Source: Bradyrhizobium sp. Ash2021 (GTDB lineage Bacteria; Pseudomonadota; Alphaproteobacteria; Rhizobiales; Xanthobacteraceae). From it: a stretch of 64,000 bases of DNA. The notes beneath the pieces were generated by a model. That model saw only the letters and a program-made list of their open reading frames with translations, was not told the origin of the DNA and did not search any database. Shown in pieces: positions 1-9,211 of this stretch. A program made the position numbers and the translations under genes. The stretch spans positions 682,001-746,000 of the forward strand of contig NZ_CP100604.1 of the NCBI RefSeq assembly GCF_031202265.1, given 5' to 3'. How positions within the stretch are numbered: the stretch's first letter is position 1; each line of letters begins with the position of its first letter.

Positions 1-2760
1 GATCCGTGTTACGTTGAGGTTACCGAGCGATGCGCTTACAATCGCCTGCGACTGGTTGTCCAGTGAACTCGTCGCCTCGTCAAACAGCAGAATACGGGGC
101 CGGCGGGCGATCGCGCGGGCAATCATGATTCGCTGTCGCTGTCCGCCGGACAGCGTGTTCACGCCCTCTGCGATCACGGTATGCATGCCCATCGGCATGC
201 GCTCGATGTCGGCATCGAGACCGGCAAGCCGCGCGGCCTCCCACGCGTGCTCGAGCGGCAGTTGGACGCCGCCGCAAATATTGTCGTAGAGGCTACCTGT
301 CGCCAGTTTTCCATTCTGCAATACCACGCCAAGCTGCCGCCGTACCGCGCTGATGTCGAGCGTATCGAGCGCCTTTCCATCGAGGAACACGGCGCCGGAC
401 TCCGGCCGTTCGAAGCCCAGCAATAATCGGAACAGCGAGGATTTTCCGCTACCTGACGGGCCCACAATCGCGACATATTCGCCTTGCGCGATCCGCAGAG
501 TGACGTTGTCGAGGACGGGCGGGCCGCTCGGCAGGTAGCGGAAGGTCAAGCGGGAGAGCTCAACCGCTCCGGACAGTTCACCCGGAGGCTTGCGATCCTC
601 GGAAACCTCGACCACCGCCGAGATCAGCGGTCGAAGGCGGGTGAGATGAGGGATTGCGATCAGCGATTCACTCACGCCCGACGCCCACGCACCGACCGAT
701 GCCATCGATTGGCCGAAGGCAGTGAAGAATGCGAAGAAGCCGCCGATATCGATTAGCAGCTTGCTGTTTGTAAACGACGCCGCTGCGAAAATGATGAGCG
801 TGGCGATAGTTGGAAACGAAGTCTCGAAAACACCGAGGGCGTTGGCGGTCCGCTGGGAGGCCATGAAATACTGTTTCTGGATCGCGAACTGTCTCGACCA
901 CACCGCGAGCGCGCGAAAGGTTGCGGCTGCGACGCGGAGCTTGCTGATTCCGGAGATGAGCTGCAGCACGAAGCCGCCGATCTTGCCCTGCAGGTTGAAG
1001 TGGTCGTTCTCGTGATAGAGACGTATCGCGCTGGTGGCGATGATCAGGATCGCCCTGACCATCGTCAGCACAAACGCGACCAGCCCCAGCCTGAGATCGT
1101 AGTAAAACATCAGACCTATGCTGAACCAGCAGAACAAACCGGCCATCATCCCGCGCAGTGCGCGTCCGGTGAATATCCGACGTGCAGCATCGATTCCCAT
1201 CGAGCGATCGACAAAGTCGCCAACGGTGTACTCGCGAAACAGGGACGCGGGCAGCCTGAGCAGACGGTCGATCACCGCCGCCTGCAGCTTCCAATCGATC
1301 AGGCCTTCGAGCCTGAGCATCGCGAGTCCTTCCATCGCCTGGACACTGGCCATGGCGACGGCCGTCACGGCGAGCGCGAGGGCGCAAAACGCGAGCTGGT
1401 CGAGCTCGGTGCGGGGTATGACCGAACTGATGAGAAGATTAGTAATGAGCGGGGCGACCAATGACAGCAGGCCTATCGCAACGACGGCGAGTGCGATGCG
1501 ACCGACATTGCCGCTGGAATGGCGAATCGAGAATGTGAGCAGATCCCGAAATCGAACCGGGCGCGACGGCAACGCGGGATAGAACGTCACGGCGTCCGGG
1601 GCCAGCTCCATTGCAAGCGAACGGTCGACCGGGCGGTGCGTCCCGGTTCCCGGCTCGATCATGGTGTAACGATGTCTCGGGCCGCGGATCAGCGCGACCG
1701 GATTGCGCTCCTCACCGTGCCAACCCACCAACGGGCCCACGTCCTGCTGCCACCATTTGCCCCGCAACAGCGTCTGGCGAACGCGCAGTCGTGCGGTTCG
1801 GGCGATCTCGACAACGTCGGCAAATTCCTGCCGAGCCGAGGCGGCTCGGGCAGGAACGATAAACGGCGCTCGAATCGCTTCCGCGACCATCCGGCAGGCG
1901 GCGAGCAAGGGATCCGACGGGTCGGCTTCAATCTTTGCGCGGTTGGAGCGCTGCACGACGACCGCGGAGAGGCGTTCGAAGGTTTCGAACGTCTGCGCTG
2001 TCGTGAGATCGCTGCGAAGAACGAGGCGTTGCGTCTCCCGGCCAACGTCGCGCGCCTGTCGATCCCGAATACTGGCAACGACGCCAAGATGGAATTGATC
2101 GACGGCGCGCCACAGCACATCCGCATCCGGCGTGGCGACGCTGCCGACAGCGATGCATGCGGACGGGCCGGCCTCGATCCACATCCCCGATGTCAGCGGC
2201 AAGGGCGGGCCGCCGGCGGAAAAAGCCGGATCGAGCCCCATCAGCTTCACCGCACCGGCCTCCAGGGCGACCCACACGATGCTGCGCACCGGACCACGCC
2301 GCCGCTCACCGGGCGGAATCTCGGCGGCGCCATCGCTCGCTACCTCGAGCATTTCCCAGCTCGGGTTTGGACCGGAGATCATCCTGGCGAGCCGCGTGAC
2401 CCAGGCGGTAATCGAATCGACGGATGAAAACTCCGCGCGCGGCACGACTAATGCTTCGGTGCCGGGACCGCCGACTGCGATCACCTGGATGCGCGTGCCG
2501 GAGCTATCGACGGCTTCCGGAAGGTCGAGAATGACCTCGTCGCTCTCGACCCGAAACAGATGGTGTCGAGCCCCGTCGGTGCCGCCTTCGACCAAGTTGA
2601 CGGCGAAGACATCGGCATACCCTGTCACGACCTGCAGCACGTGCCCCCGATGGTCGAGAAGTTTCGGGTGCCGGCCATCGAGTACGATGCGGGTCGGCAG
2701 ATAGCCGGCCGCCGCTTGACCGGCCGTTACTTGTGCCCGCTGGACGACAGGTTCGGTCAT
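1..2760 (-). CDS. NHLM-type bacteriocin export ABC transporter, permease/ATPase subunit (partial, runs off left edge)
   Basis: An open frame runs without a stop from the ATG at 2760 to the window edge, giving about 920 residues. The first 300 or so residues are a soluble domain, followed by a membrane region. The ATPase domain shows Walker A GPSGSGKSS near residue 767, the signature LSGGQRQR near 867 and Walker B ILLFDEATSSLD near 890. Only the last part of the nucleotide-binding domain is missing. The length and domain order fit the second ABC subunit of nitrile-hydratase-leader microcin (NHLM) export systems, inner-membrane machines thought to export leader-bearing peptides. Its ATG overlaps the TGA of the upstream transporter gene by 4 bp, so the two are probably translationally coupled. 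The exported peptide is not known. The family call rests on the neighbours as much as on this protein. Confidence 0.85.
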   Translation of the reverse strand, partial: MTEPVVQRAQVTAGQAAAGYLPTRIVLDGRHPKLLDHRGHVLQVVTGYADVFAVNLVEGGTDGARHHLFRVESDEVILDLPEAVDSSGTRIQVIAVGGPGTEALVVPRAEFSSVDSITAWVTRLARMISGPNPSWEMLEVASDGAAEIPPGERRRGPVRSIVWVALEAGAVKLMGLDPAFSAGGPPLPLTSGMWIEAGPSACIAVGSVATPDADVLWRAVDQFHLGVVASIRDRQARDVGRETQRLVLRSDLTTAQTFETFERLSAVVVQRSNRAKIEADPSDPLLAACRMVAEAIRAPFIVPARAASARQEFADVVEIARTARLRVRQTLLRGKWWQQDVGPLVGWHGEERNPVALIRGPRHRYTMIEPGTGTHRPVDRSLAMELAPDAVTFYPALPSRPVRFRDLLTFSIRHSSGNVGRIALAVVAIGLLSLVAPLITNLLISSVIPRTELDQLAFCALALAVTAVAMASVQAMEGLAMLRLEGLIDWKLQAAVIDRLLRLPASLFREYTVGDFVDRSMGIDAARRIFTGRALRGMMAGLFCWFSIGLMFYYDLRLGLVAFVLTMVRAILIIATSAIRLYHENDHFNLQGKIGGFVLQLISGISKLRVAAATFRALAVWSRQFAIQKQYFMASQRTANALGVFETSFPTIATLIIFAAASFTNSKLLIDIGGFFAFFTAFGQSMASVGAWASGVSESLIAIPHLTRLRPLISAVVEVSEDRKPPGELSGAVELSRLTFRYLPSGPPVLDNVTLRIAQGEYVAIVGPSGSGKSSLFRLLLGFERPESGAVFLDGKALDTLDISAVRRQLGVVLQNGKLATGSLYDNICGGVQLPLEHAWEAARLAGLDADIERMPMGMHTVIAEGVNTLSGGQRQRIMIARAIARRPRILLFDEATSSLDNQSQAIVSASLGNLNVTRI

Positions 2761-4979
2761 TCCTGAGCCACGAGTTTCGCGTACACTCCCTGAAGCACGA
2801 TCAGCTGCTCATGAGTTCCTCGCTCGGCAATTTTGCCCTGCTGCAGCACGATGATCTCGTCACAGTCGCGGATCGTGCTCAGACGATGCGCGATGATGAT
2901 GCACGTGCAGCCCCGGCGTCGCAGATTATCGTCGATGACTTTTTCGGTGATCGGATCGAGCGCGCCGGTTGCCTCGTCGAGCACGATCGCCGACGGGTTG
3001 GAAACCAGCGCCCGCGCGATCTCGATACGTTGGCGCTGACCGCCGCTGAAATTCGTGCCGCCTTCGTTGATATAGCAGTCGTAGTTTCCCGCCCGCGTCG
3101 CAATGTCCTCGTGGATGACTGCATCCTTCAACGCCTGCGACAGATCCTCTTCTGTTACGGTCGGGTCCCACAGGGTCAGGTTGTCACGCGCGGTTCCCTC
3201 GAACAGGAAGATGTCCTGATCGACGTAGGCGATCGAGTTTGCGAACACCTGCGGAGGGATTTCCGGCAAGGTCCATCCGTCGATGCGGATTTCGCCGGAC
3301 CACGGCTTGTAAAGTCCGCAAATCAGCTTGCCGAGGGTGGATTTTCCGCTGCCGGAGGCGCCGACGAGCGCCACCCTCGAGCCCGGCTGGATGCTGATGG
3401 AGAGGTCGGTCAGCAGCGGTGGCTCCAGAACTGAGTAGCCGAACTGAATGTTGCTGATTTCGATCCTGCCTGTCAGCTTCGGAGCGAAGCGATCCGCCGC
3501 GACGATGTTCTTGCCGGAACTGTCGAGCGGATAATTATATACATCCTCGAGGCGCTCGAACGCACCCTTGATGGTCTGGAAGCTACCCGCATAATTGACC
3601 AGGTCCGTGACGGGCGCCGAAAAGCTTGCCATCAGCGACTGGAAGGCCACCAGGCTTCCAAGCGTGAGGGAGCCCTCGATCACCCGCAGGCCGCCGATGC
3701 CAAGTATCGCCGCAACCGTCAGTCCGGAGAACAGCGTCGGCAGCATGTCAAGAAAGATGGAGGACACCCCGAGTTCCTGCTCGGCGTTCAAGGCTTTTGC
3801 CTGAACCCCGGCCCATTGACCGAATGCCTCGTCCTCCAGTCCGCTCGCCTTGAGGGTTTCGATGGTACGCACGGTGCTCACCGTCGCGGCAACAAGCTTG
3901 CCCTGTTCGAGCGCGAGGCTGCGGCTGAGATCCTGCCGGCGCGCGCCAATGAATCGCAATGCCAGCACGTTCAGAAGTGACATGCTGACGCCGATCGCAG
4001 CGAGCGGGGCGTCGTAAATCGCCATCGCGGCGGCGAAGAACACGATCGATGTCAAGTTGAGCGCGTTGGCGGCTATGCCGCTCGAGAGCAGGCGGGCAAT
4101 CTGCTCGTTGGCGGCCACGCGGCTTGCAATATCCCCGGCATGGCGCTGGGTGAAGAACTCGACCGGTAGCGCCATGATGTGCCAGAGAAAGCGGCTGATC
4201 ATGACCACCGCAAGCTTGGTTTGCAGCCTCAACAGCAGTGACTGGCGCAGCACTGTCAGGATTGCGCGCAACACCGCGGTCACGGCCATGCCGATCAGCA
4301 GCGGGACGAGCCAGCTGGTGCTGTGCCGGATCAGGATGTCGTCGACGAAGATTTTCGAAAATCCCGCAGCGACAATGCTGGGCACAATGAGCGCGAAGCT
4401 GACGATCACCAGCAGGCCGACGGCCGTCTTCGAGCCGCGCAATTCGCGCAGCAGCAAACGCAAGCCCTGCGGTTTGCGGCCCAACGGCTTGAATGCCTCG
4501 GTTCGCTCCATGGCGAGCACGACACCGGTGAACGCAAGATCCAGTTCCGCCATGTCGATCCGCCGCCGTCCGATCGCCGGATCGTTGATATAGACGCGAT
4601 CGCCAACGATGCCCTCCAGCACCACGAAATGATTGAAGTTCCAGTGAATGATGCAGGGCATCGGCAATTCATGCAGTGTCGAGGGCTCCTTGCGAAAACC
4701 CTTGGCGGCGAGGCCGAAACGGCGCGCCGCCCTGACGATGTTGCTTGCCTTGCTGCCGTCGCGCGAGACGCCGCAGGCGACGCGGAGCTGCTCCAGCGGG
4801 ATCCAGGCGCCATGGTACGCAAGCACCATGGCCAGGGCCGCAGCCCCGCATTCGACAGCCTCCATTTGCAGGATTGTCGGCGTCCGCTTCACCGCTTTGC
4901 GCCAGAACAGTTTGCGGGCGTGCCGTGGAAGCGGACGCACCTCGTCCGGCGTTGGCTGGGGCAAAGGGGCGTTATCCAT
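2757..4979 (-). CDS. NHLM-type peptidase-domain ABC transporter (C39 peptidase, permease and ATPase)
   Basis: This 740-residue protein combines an N-terminal C39 peptidase, a six-helix exporter region and a C-terminal ATPase. The peptidase residues are visible: Cys44 in ECGAA, His117 in NHFVVLEG and Asp133 in INDPAIG, so it should be able to cut leader peptides. The ATPase has GASGSGKST at about residue 540, FSGGQRQR near 645 and VLDEATGALD near 670. The family cleaves a double-glycine-type leader and exports the core peptide across the inner membrane. ATG 4979 was chosen over an in-frame TTG at 4982 because GGGA lies a few bases upstream. The start overlaps the stop of the HlyD-like gene by 8 bp, and the end overlaps the next transporter by 4 bp. 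All three genes therefore form one operon. Confidence 0.93.
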   Translation of the reverse strand: MDNAPLPQPTPDEVRPLPRHARKLFWRKAVKRTPTILQMEAVECGAAALAMVLAYHGAWIPLEQLRVACGVSRDGSKASNIVRAARRFGLAAKGFRKEPSTLHELPMPCIIHWNFNHFVVLEGIVGDRVYINDPAIGRRRIDMAELDLAFTGVVLAMERTEAFKPLGRKPQGLRLLLRELRGSKTAVGLLVIVSFALIVPSIVAAGFSKIFVDDILIRHSTSWLVPLLIGMAVTAVLRAILTVLRQSLLLRLQTKLAVVMISRFLWHIMALPVEFFTQRHAGDIASRVAANEQIARLLSSGIAANALNLTSIVFFAAAMAIYDAPLAAIGVSMSLLNVLALRFIGARRQDLSRSLALEQGKLVAATVSTVRTIETLKASGLEDEAFGQWAGVQAKALNAEQELGVSSIFLDMLPTLFSGLTVAAILGIGGLRVIEGSLTLGSLVAFQSLMASFSAPVTDLVNYAGSFQTIKGAFERLEDVYNYPLDSSGKNIVAADRFAPKLTGRIEISNIQFGYSVLEPPLLTDLSISIQPGSRVALVGASGSGKSTLGKLICGLYKPWSGEIRIDGWTLPEIPPQVFANSIAYVDQDIFLFEGTARDNLTLWDPTVTEEDLSQALKDAVIHEDIATRAGNYDCYINEGGTNFSGGQRQRIEIARALVSNPSAIVLDEATGALDPITEKVIDDNLRRRGCTCIIIAHRLSTIRDCDEIIVLQQGKIAERGTHEQLIVLQGVYAKLVAQE

Positions 4980-6240
4980 CAATTCCCGTCAGCCGCTTGA
5001 TGAGAGGTAGCACCAGGTCGAGCGGGCGTTGATTTCGCGTGGTGACTTCCGCGCGCGTCAGCGTTCCGCTGGTGAGACGAATGGGTGGCCCCTTTCCAAC
5101 CGCCCAGCGATAGCCGCTGACGGTTGCAGGGTCCTGTTCCAGGCTGACCGTCGCTGCATAGGGCGCGCCATCGTGCGAAAAGCGGCTGACGAGACTGTCG
5201 TTGTGGAGCACCGCAGCCATGCCCTGGGGCGTGATGGGAAAATCGGAAACCGTCACGATGGTGCCGACCATGGTTCCGAACTCCTCCCGTTTCACCGTGC
5301 TCGGCTCGATGCTGACCTGCATTCCCGGTTTCACATTCTTGCCGCGCTCCGCCGGAATGTAGACCAGCGCCTCGAGCTCGGTACCCTCGCTTTCGATCGC
5401 GATGACCGGTGTGCCGACCGCGAGCACCGAGCCCGCGGAGACCTTGACCTCGAGGACACGTCCTTCGATCGGGCTGATGACCTGAGTGTTCTGGTTCAGC
5501 ATTCCAGCAATACCGTCCATCTGCCGACGCGCGTCATTGAGGGTGAATTCCGATTGCTGGATTTCGCGCGCGCGTTGCGTCTCCAGATCCGTCTTTTGCG
5601 ATCGCAACTTCAGAATTTCGTTCCTTGTATCTTCCTTTCGCTGCTGCGCATCGGTCAGATCGCGCCGGCGATCCTCGACGTTGCGTCGGGTCGTGTATCC
5701 CTTGGCCAGCAAGTCCTCGAGATTCTTGAGATCGGCCGTCAGATATTCGATGCGCTGGTCAGTCGCCTTCACGACCTGATTGAAGGCGGCCTCGAGTTTC
5801 GCAAAGTTCTGGCCCTTTGACGCGAGTTCGCTGGTAACCTTCGAGGTCAGGTCGGCATGCTCACGCTCGCGTTCGCGAAAGACCTCGATAGCGCTGGTGT
5901 GGCGCTGCTGGATATCGGTTTGTGCGATCTGGGCGACCGCCTGACCCTGCAGGACGTGATCGCCCACCGCAACGTTGACCGACGAAAGCCGTCCGGCGGC
6001 AGCGGAGACGGCATCGACGACGCGACCGCCACCGCTGATCAAAATTCCTTCACCGGCCGCGCGGGTAGGAATTCGCCCGATGACGCCCCATGTCAGCGCG
6101 GCCGCCAGAGCCAGGCAAACCACGAACGTCAGAATCCAGTCGAACGGTTTGGTAATGCCGACCAGGTGGTCAAGCTGTTCGGGCGACGCGGCTCGCTGCA
6201 GCGCCACCGCACGGAATGCCAGTTGCGACCGCTCCGTCAC
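4972..6240 (-). CDS. HlyD-family adaptor of the NHLM-type export system
   Basis: This 422-residue membrane-fusion protein has a short cytoplasmic N-terminus, one membrane helix at about residues 35-55 and a biotinyl-lipoyl-like region around 75-110. A long Gln/Glu/Arg-rich coiled coil spans about 115-245, and a second lipoyl/beta-barrel part follows. It should link the inner-membrane ABC exporters to the periplasm or an outer-membrane pore. The start is a GTG at 6240 with GGAGG 8 bases upstream. It is the first gene of the leftward operon. No TolC-like outer-membrane partner and no leader-peptide substrate is visible in the window. Confidence 0.9.
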   Translation of the reverse strand: MTERSQLAFRAVALQRAASPEQLDHLVGITKPFDWILTFVVCLALAAALTWGVIGRIPTRAAGEGILISGGGRVVDAVSAAAGRLSSVNVAVGDHVLQGQAVAQIAQTDIQQRHTSAIEVFREREREHADLTSKVTSELASKGQNFAKLEAAFNQVVKATDQRIEYLTADLKNLEDLLAKGYTTRRNVEDRRRDLTDAQQRKEDTRNEILKLRSQKTDLETQRAREIQQSEFTLNDARRQMDGIAGMLNQNTQVISPIEGRVLEVKVSAGSVLAVGTPVIAIESEGTELEALVYIPAERGKNVKPGMQVSIEPSTVKREEFGTMVGTIVTVSDFPITPQGMAAVLHNDSLVSRFSHDGAPYAATVSLEQDPATVSGYRWAVGKGPPIRLTSGTLTRAEVTTRNQRPLDLVLPLIKRLTGIDG

Positions 6241-6525
6241 ACTGCCGTCCTCCGGTTTACGCTCGATCCGCGGATCGGCATATCGGGTGCGTCAAACGGT
6301 GGATTAAGCCGAATGTACACAGCTTCCCCCTGCTCGCCGCTGGATATTACACCAAAGCGAATGCCGGACAACCAAACCGGAGGGTTGATCGAGGCCGATC
6401 GGGGAGGGGGCGCTTCGGGATTGAGGTCCGTGCCCGCCGAAAAGGCGCGGCTTCCCCGTCTGCCCTAGCGAAACGACACGGTCGGGCCTATGCTCGATCC
6501 GGCATCTTTCCGAGGTTGATCTGAA

Positions 6526-7062
6526 ATGGTCGCGACCGGCGTCAGGAATTCAGCGCTCATGTTTGCCAGCCGCGCGCGTGGATGGATGACGTCGTTAGGC
6601 CTCGCGTTGGCGATTACTTTGTTCGCACCGAATGCGTCCAATGGCGGCGTCCTCAGCGAGAACGACTTCAGGAAAGTCGAGGACATCAAGCCGCTGTTTC
6701 AGAATTTGATGGCTGATCTCGTTCAAACCTCCAAGCGACCGGACATTTCCAGCGGCGACGCCGATTGCATCAAGTCAACCATCCGGGAGCTTCTACAGAT
6801 CTCCGAGGAGCTTTCGAGCTACGAATATTTGATCACGATCGAGAAGGAGATGACTGATTTTGGCGACAACAACCCGATGCGGGACATCGTCAAATTTGCG
6901 GTCGAAAAATCCAACACCATTTTGGCCAGCGAACGAAAACGGCTGGCTCAGCTGTCGGACCAGTGCGCGCGTTCTCCCTTGTCGTTCGGCAAAACCCAGC
7001 AGGCGCTGCAATTCATCGACACCACGACCAATATTCTCAATTCGATTCAGGTTCGCCTGTAA
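6526..7062 (+). CDS. Secreted protein of unknown function
   Basis: This 178-residue protein was not recognised. It has a basic N-terminus and a hydrophobic stretch at about residues 22-35 that ends in small residues, consistent with a signal peptide cut near residue 40. The rest is mostly helical and charged, with only two Cys (in ADCIKS and DQCARS) that could form a disulfide. The ATG at 6526 is preceded by GAGG at a 10-base distance. The gene is divergent from the NHLM export operon across about 285 bp and lies upstream of a broken secreted protease, so it may belong to the same envelope-related neighbourhood. That link is inference only. Confidence 0.7.
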   Translation: MVATGVRNSALMFASRARGWMTSLGLALAITLFAPNASNGGVLSENDFRKVEDIKPLFQNLMADLVQTSKRPDISSGDADCIKSTIRELLQISEELSSYEYLITIEKEMTDFGDNNPMRDIVKFAVEKSNTILASERKRLAQLSDQCARSPLSFGKTQQALQFIDTTTNILNSIQVRL

Positions 7063-7282
7063 GCAAGAATAATCGCCGGCCGCGGCACTCAAGCTTTCGA
7101 CGCCAGTTCCTCTCCTCCGCCATCCGTGGCGGTAGGCGTCCCGGAGACCACAGGGCAAGGGTGTCTACCGAAGCCCCGTCAGGAGTAGGGAGACGGTTGC
7201 CGTCGTCCGTTTTATCCATGACGAACCCTTGGACTCCGGTTGCAAGCCTCAATATGCTCGCTCCGATCCAGGGGGCATGGTG

Positions 7283-8555
7283 ATGAAATACTACGTTACT
7301 GCAATCGTAATTTTGCTGGGTGCGATTTTAGCCGGTTCGAGTGCCGAAGCTCGCGGGCCCTACGGGTCCATCAATGTCGGAAACTGGAAGGGCGGGGCGT
7401 ACACCAACGATCAGACCGGTGCGTTCTCGCATTGCTCGGCAGGCACGCAATATCTCAGTGGCATCTATTTTGTGGTCATGATCGACGACAAGGGCGGGTG
7501 GAGCCTGGGATTCGCCCATGAAAACTGGGCGCTCAAGACCGGGCAAGCCTTCCCGATTACCCTGACCTTCGATGGTCAGACACCATTTAACGTTCACGGT
7601 GTCCCGGTCGCCGATAAATTGGTCCGCGTGCCGATGCCGGATAACTCCTCGCTGATCGCCCAATTCCGAAGAGCGAGGGGCATGACGGCCTATACGCAAG
7701 GCCAGCTTTTCGAGTTCAAGCTCGACCAGACCGCGCAGTTGTTGCCGACGTTGGCGAATTGCGTGGCCAAGACGAAGCAATTTGGCGTCGCCGCGGCTGG
7801 GGATTTTTCCGTGAGCCTTCCAAAGCCGGTGGCGGCGGCCGCGGCTGCACCGCCCGGTGCGACCAAGCCCGAAAAGACCGGCACTCAATCGGGGACCGGC
7901 TTTCTGGTCAGCCCCAACGGGCATGTCGTTACCAATCAGCACGTCGTCGAGGGATGCGTTGGGGATATCTCGGGCAATCTGACCGGGGAAGCACCCGTTA
8001 CGCTGCGCCTCGTTTCAAGCGATGAAACCAATGACCTTGCCCTGCTTCAGGCCCCCGGTTCGTTCAGGGATGTGGCCGTCATCAAGGACAAGGCGATCCA
8101 GTCCGGCGCCAGCGTCGTGGCGATCGGCTATCCCTTTCACGGACTGCTCACGTCCGACTTCACGGTAACGACTGGAATCGTAAGTTCGCTCAGCGGCGTC
8201 ATGAACAACACGCGCTTTTTGCAGATCAGCGCGGCCGTTCAACCCGGCAACAGCGGCGGGCCGCTGCTGTCCTCCAGCGGCGAGGTTGTCGGCCAGCGGC
8301 GAGGTTGTCGGCGTGGTTGCGGCGAAATTGAATGCGTTGAAGTTCGTCAGGGCGACCGGCAACATTCCCGAGAACATCAATTTCGCTATCAAGACCGGCG
8401 CGCTGCGGGATTTTCTGGACAACAGCGTGGTGTCGTACCAAACCTCCGATTCCAAAACGGAGCTGATGACGACAGAGATCGCTCGCAACGCGCGGGCGTT
8501 TACCTTCCTGATTTCCTGCAAGGCAAAAATGCTGGCCGAGAGTGCTAAGAATTAG
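7283..8555 (+). pseudogene. Secreted trypsin-like (S1C/DegP-type) serine protease, frameshifted by a 19-bp tandem duplication
   Basis: The first frame encodes a signal peptide (residues 1 to about 23, ending SSAEA), a roughly 180-residue N-terminal domain and a trypsin-like domain. The catalytic triad is visible: His220 in TNQHVVEG, Asp251 in TNDLALL and Ser324 in PGNSGGP. Just after the Ser motif an exact 19-bp duplication shifts the frame. The original frame then reads through unrelated sequence to 8548. The genuine C-terminal beta-barrel strands (GVVAAKLNALKF, NINFAIKT, LRDFL) continue in the +1 frame to 8555. Removing one repeat copy restores one continuous reading frame. ATG 7283 is preferred over the in-frame ATG 7277 because AGGGGG lies 7 bases upstream. 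The product is probably misfolded. Phase variation or an assembly error are alternatives. Confidence 0.88.
8274..8311 (+). repeat. Exact 19-bp tandem duplication inside the protease gene
   Basis: The unit CCAGCGGCGAGGTTGTCGG occurs at 8274-8292 and again at 8293-8311 with no mismatch. Because 19 is not a multiple of three, the second copy breaks the reading frame. Each copy encodes the SSGEVVG segment in one of the two frames. Confidence 0.97.
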
Positions 8556-8585
8556 GGCGCAGCGGTCCTGCAGTTGCGGGCCCGC

Positions 8586-9050
8586 TCAAAACTCCAGCGG
8601 CGCGTTGTCGACCACTTCCTTCATGACGAAGAACGTCCGCGTCTGGCGCACGCCGGGCAGCGCAATCAGCTGCTCGCCATGGATGCGCTTGAAATCGTCG
8701 ACGTCTCCGGCGCGGATCTTCAGGAAGTAATCGAAATCGCCGGCCACCAGATGACAGTCGAGTACGCATTTCAGTTTCGCGACCGCTTGCTCGAACGAGG
8801 CAAAACTCTCGGGCGTGGAGCGGTCGAGCACGACGCCGACCATGACCAGCGTGCCCTTGCCGACCTTGCGTGGCGCCACCATCGCGCGGACCGGGCCAAC
8901 AAACCCTTCGTCGAACAGGCGTTGGGTCCGGCGATGGCAGGTGGCGGGACTGACCCCGACCATTTCGGCCAGTTCGGCGTTGCTCAGCCGGCCGCTATTC
9001 TGCAGCAATCGCAACATCTTAAGGTCGACGCGGTCGAGCCGGCTGCTCAT
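8586..9050 (-). CDS. acdR: Lrp/AsnC-family regulator, probable AcdR
   Basis: This 154-residue protein has an N-terminal helix-turn-helix (LDRVDLKMLRLLQ to ATCHRRTQRL) and a C-terminal RAM/AsnC ligand-binding domain. The start chosen is ATG 9050 (MSSRLDRVD). The longer frame to 9152 would add an AT-rich tail unlike the family. The gene is divergent from acdS across 161 bp. In Azospirillum, Bradyrhizobium and relatives, an Lrp-type AcdR in this position activates acdS in response to ACC and low oxygen. That function is inferred here from the arrangement. Confidence 0.9.
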   Translation of the reverse strand: MSSRLDRVDLKMLRLLQNSGRLSNAELAEMVGVSPATCHRRTQRLFDEGFVGPVRAMVAPRKVGKGTLVMVGVVLDRSTPESFASFEQAVAKLKCVLDCHLVAGDFDYFLKIRAGDVDDFKRIHGEQLIALPGVRQTRTFFVMKEVVDNAPLEF

Positions 9051-9104
9051 GGAAGATTCTTCCACTATTATGGATATGAATGGATGAAAACTAACATCTC
9101 GGGC

Positions 9105-9110
9105 TATAAT
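9105..9110 (+). promoter_or_regulatory. Possible -10 element for acdS
   Basis: A TATAAT hexamer sits in the AT-rich acdR-acdS gap about 100 bp upstream of the acdS ATG. No convincing -35 partner was found, which would suit an activator-dependent promoter. Confidence 0.35.
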
Positions 9111-9211
9111 GGCAATGAAACGGCAAAAAATACGGATCAAATTAGAGAGCACCTTTCCCGGGTCCGGTGCTAGGCGTTTCCCCGAGATCAGACATCAACG
9201 GGGATGACGGC

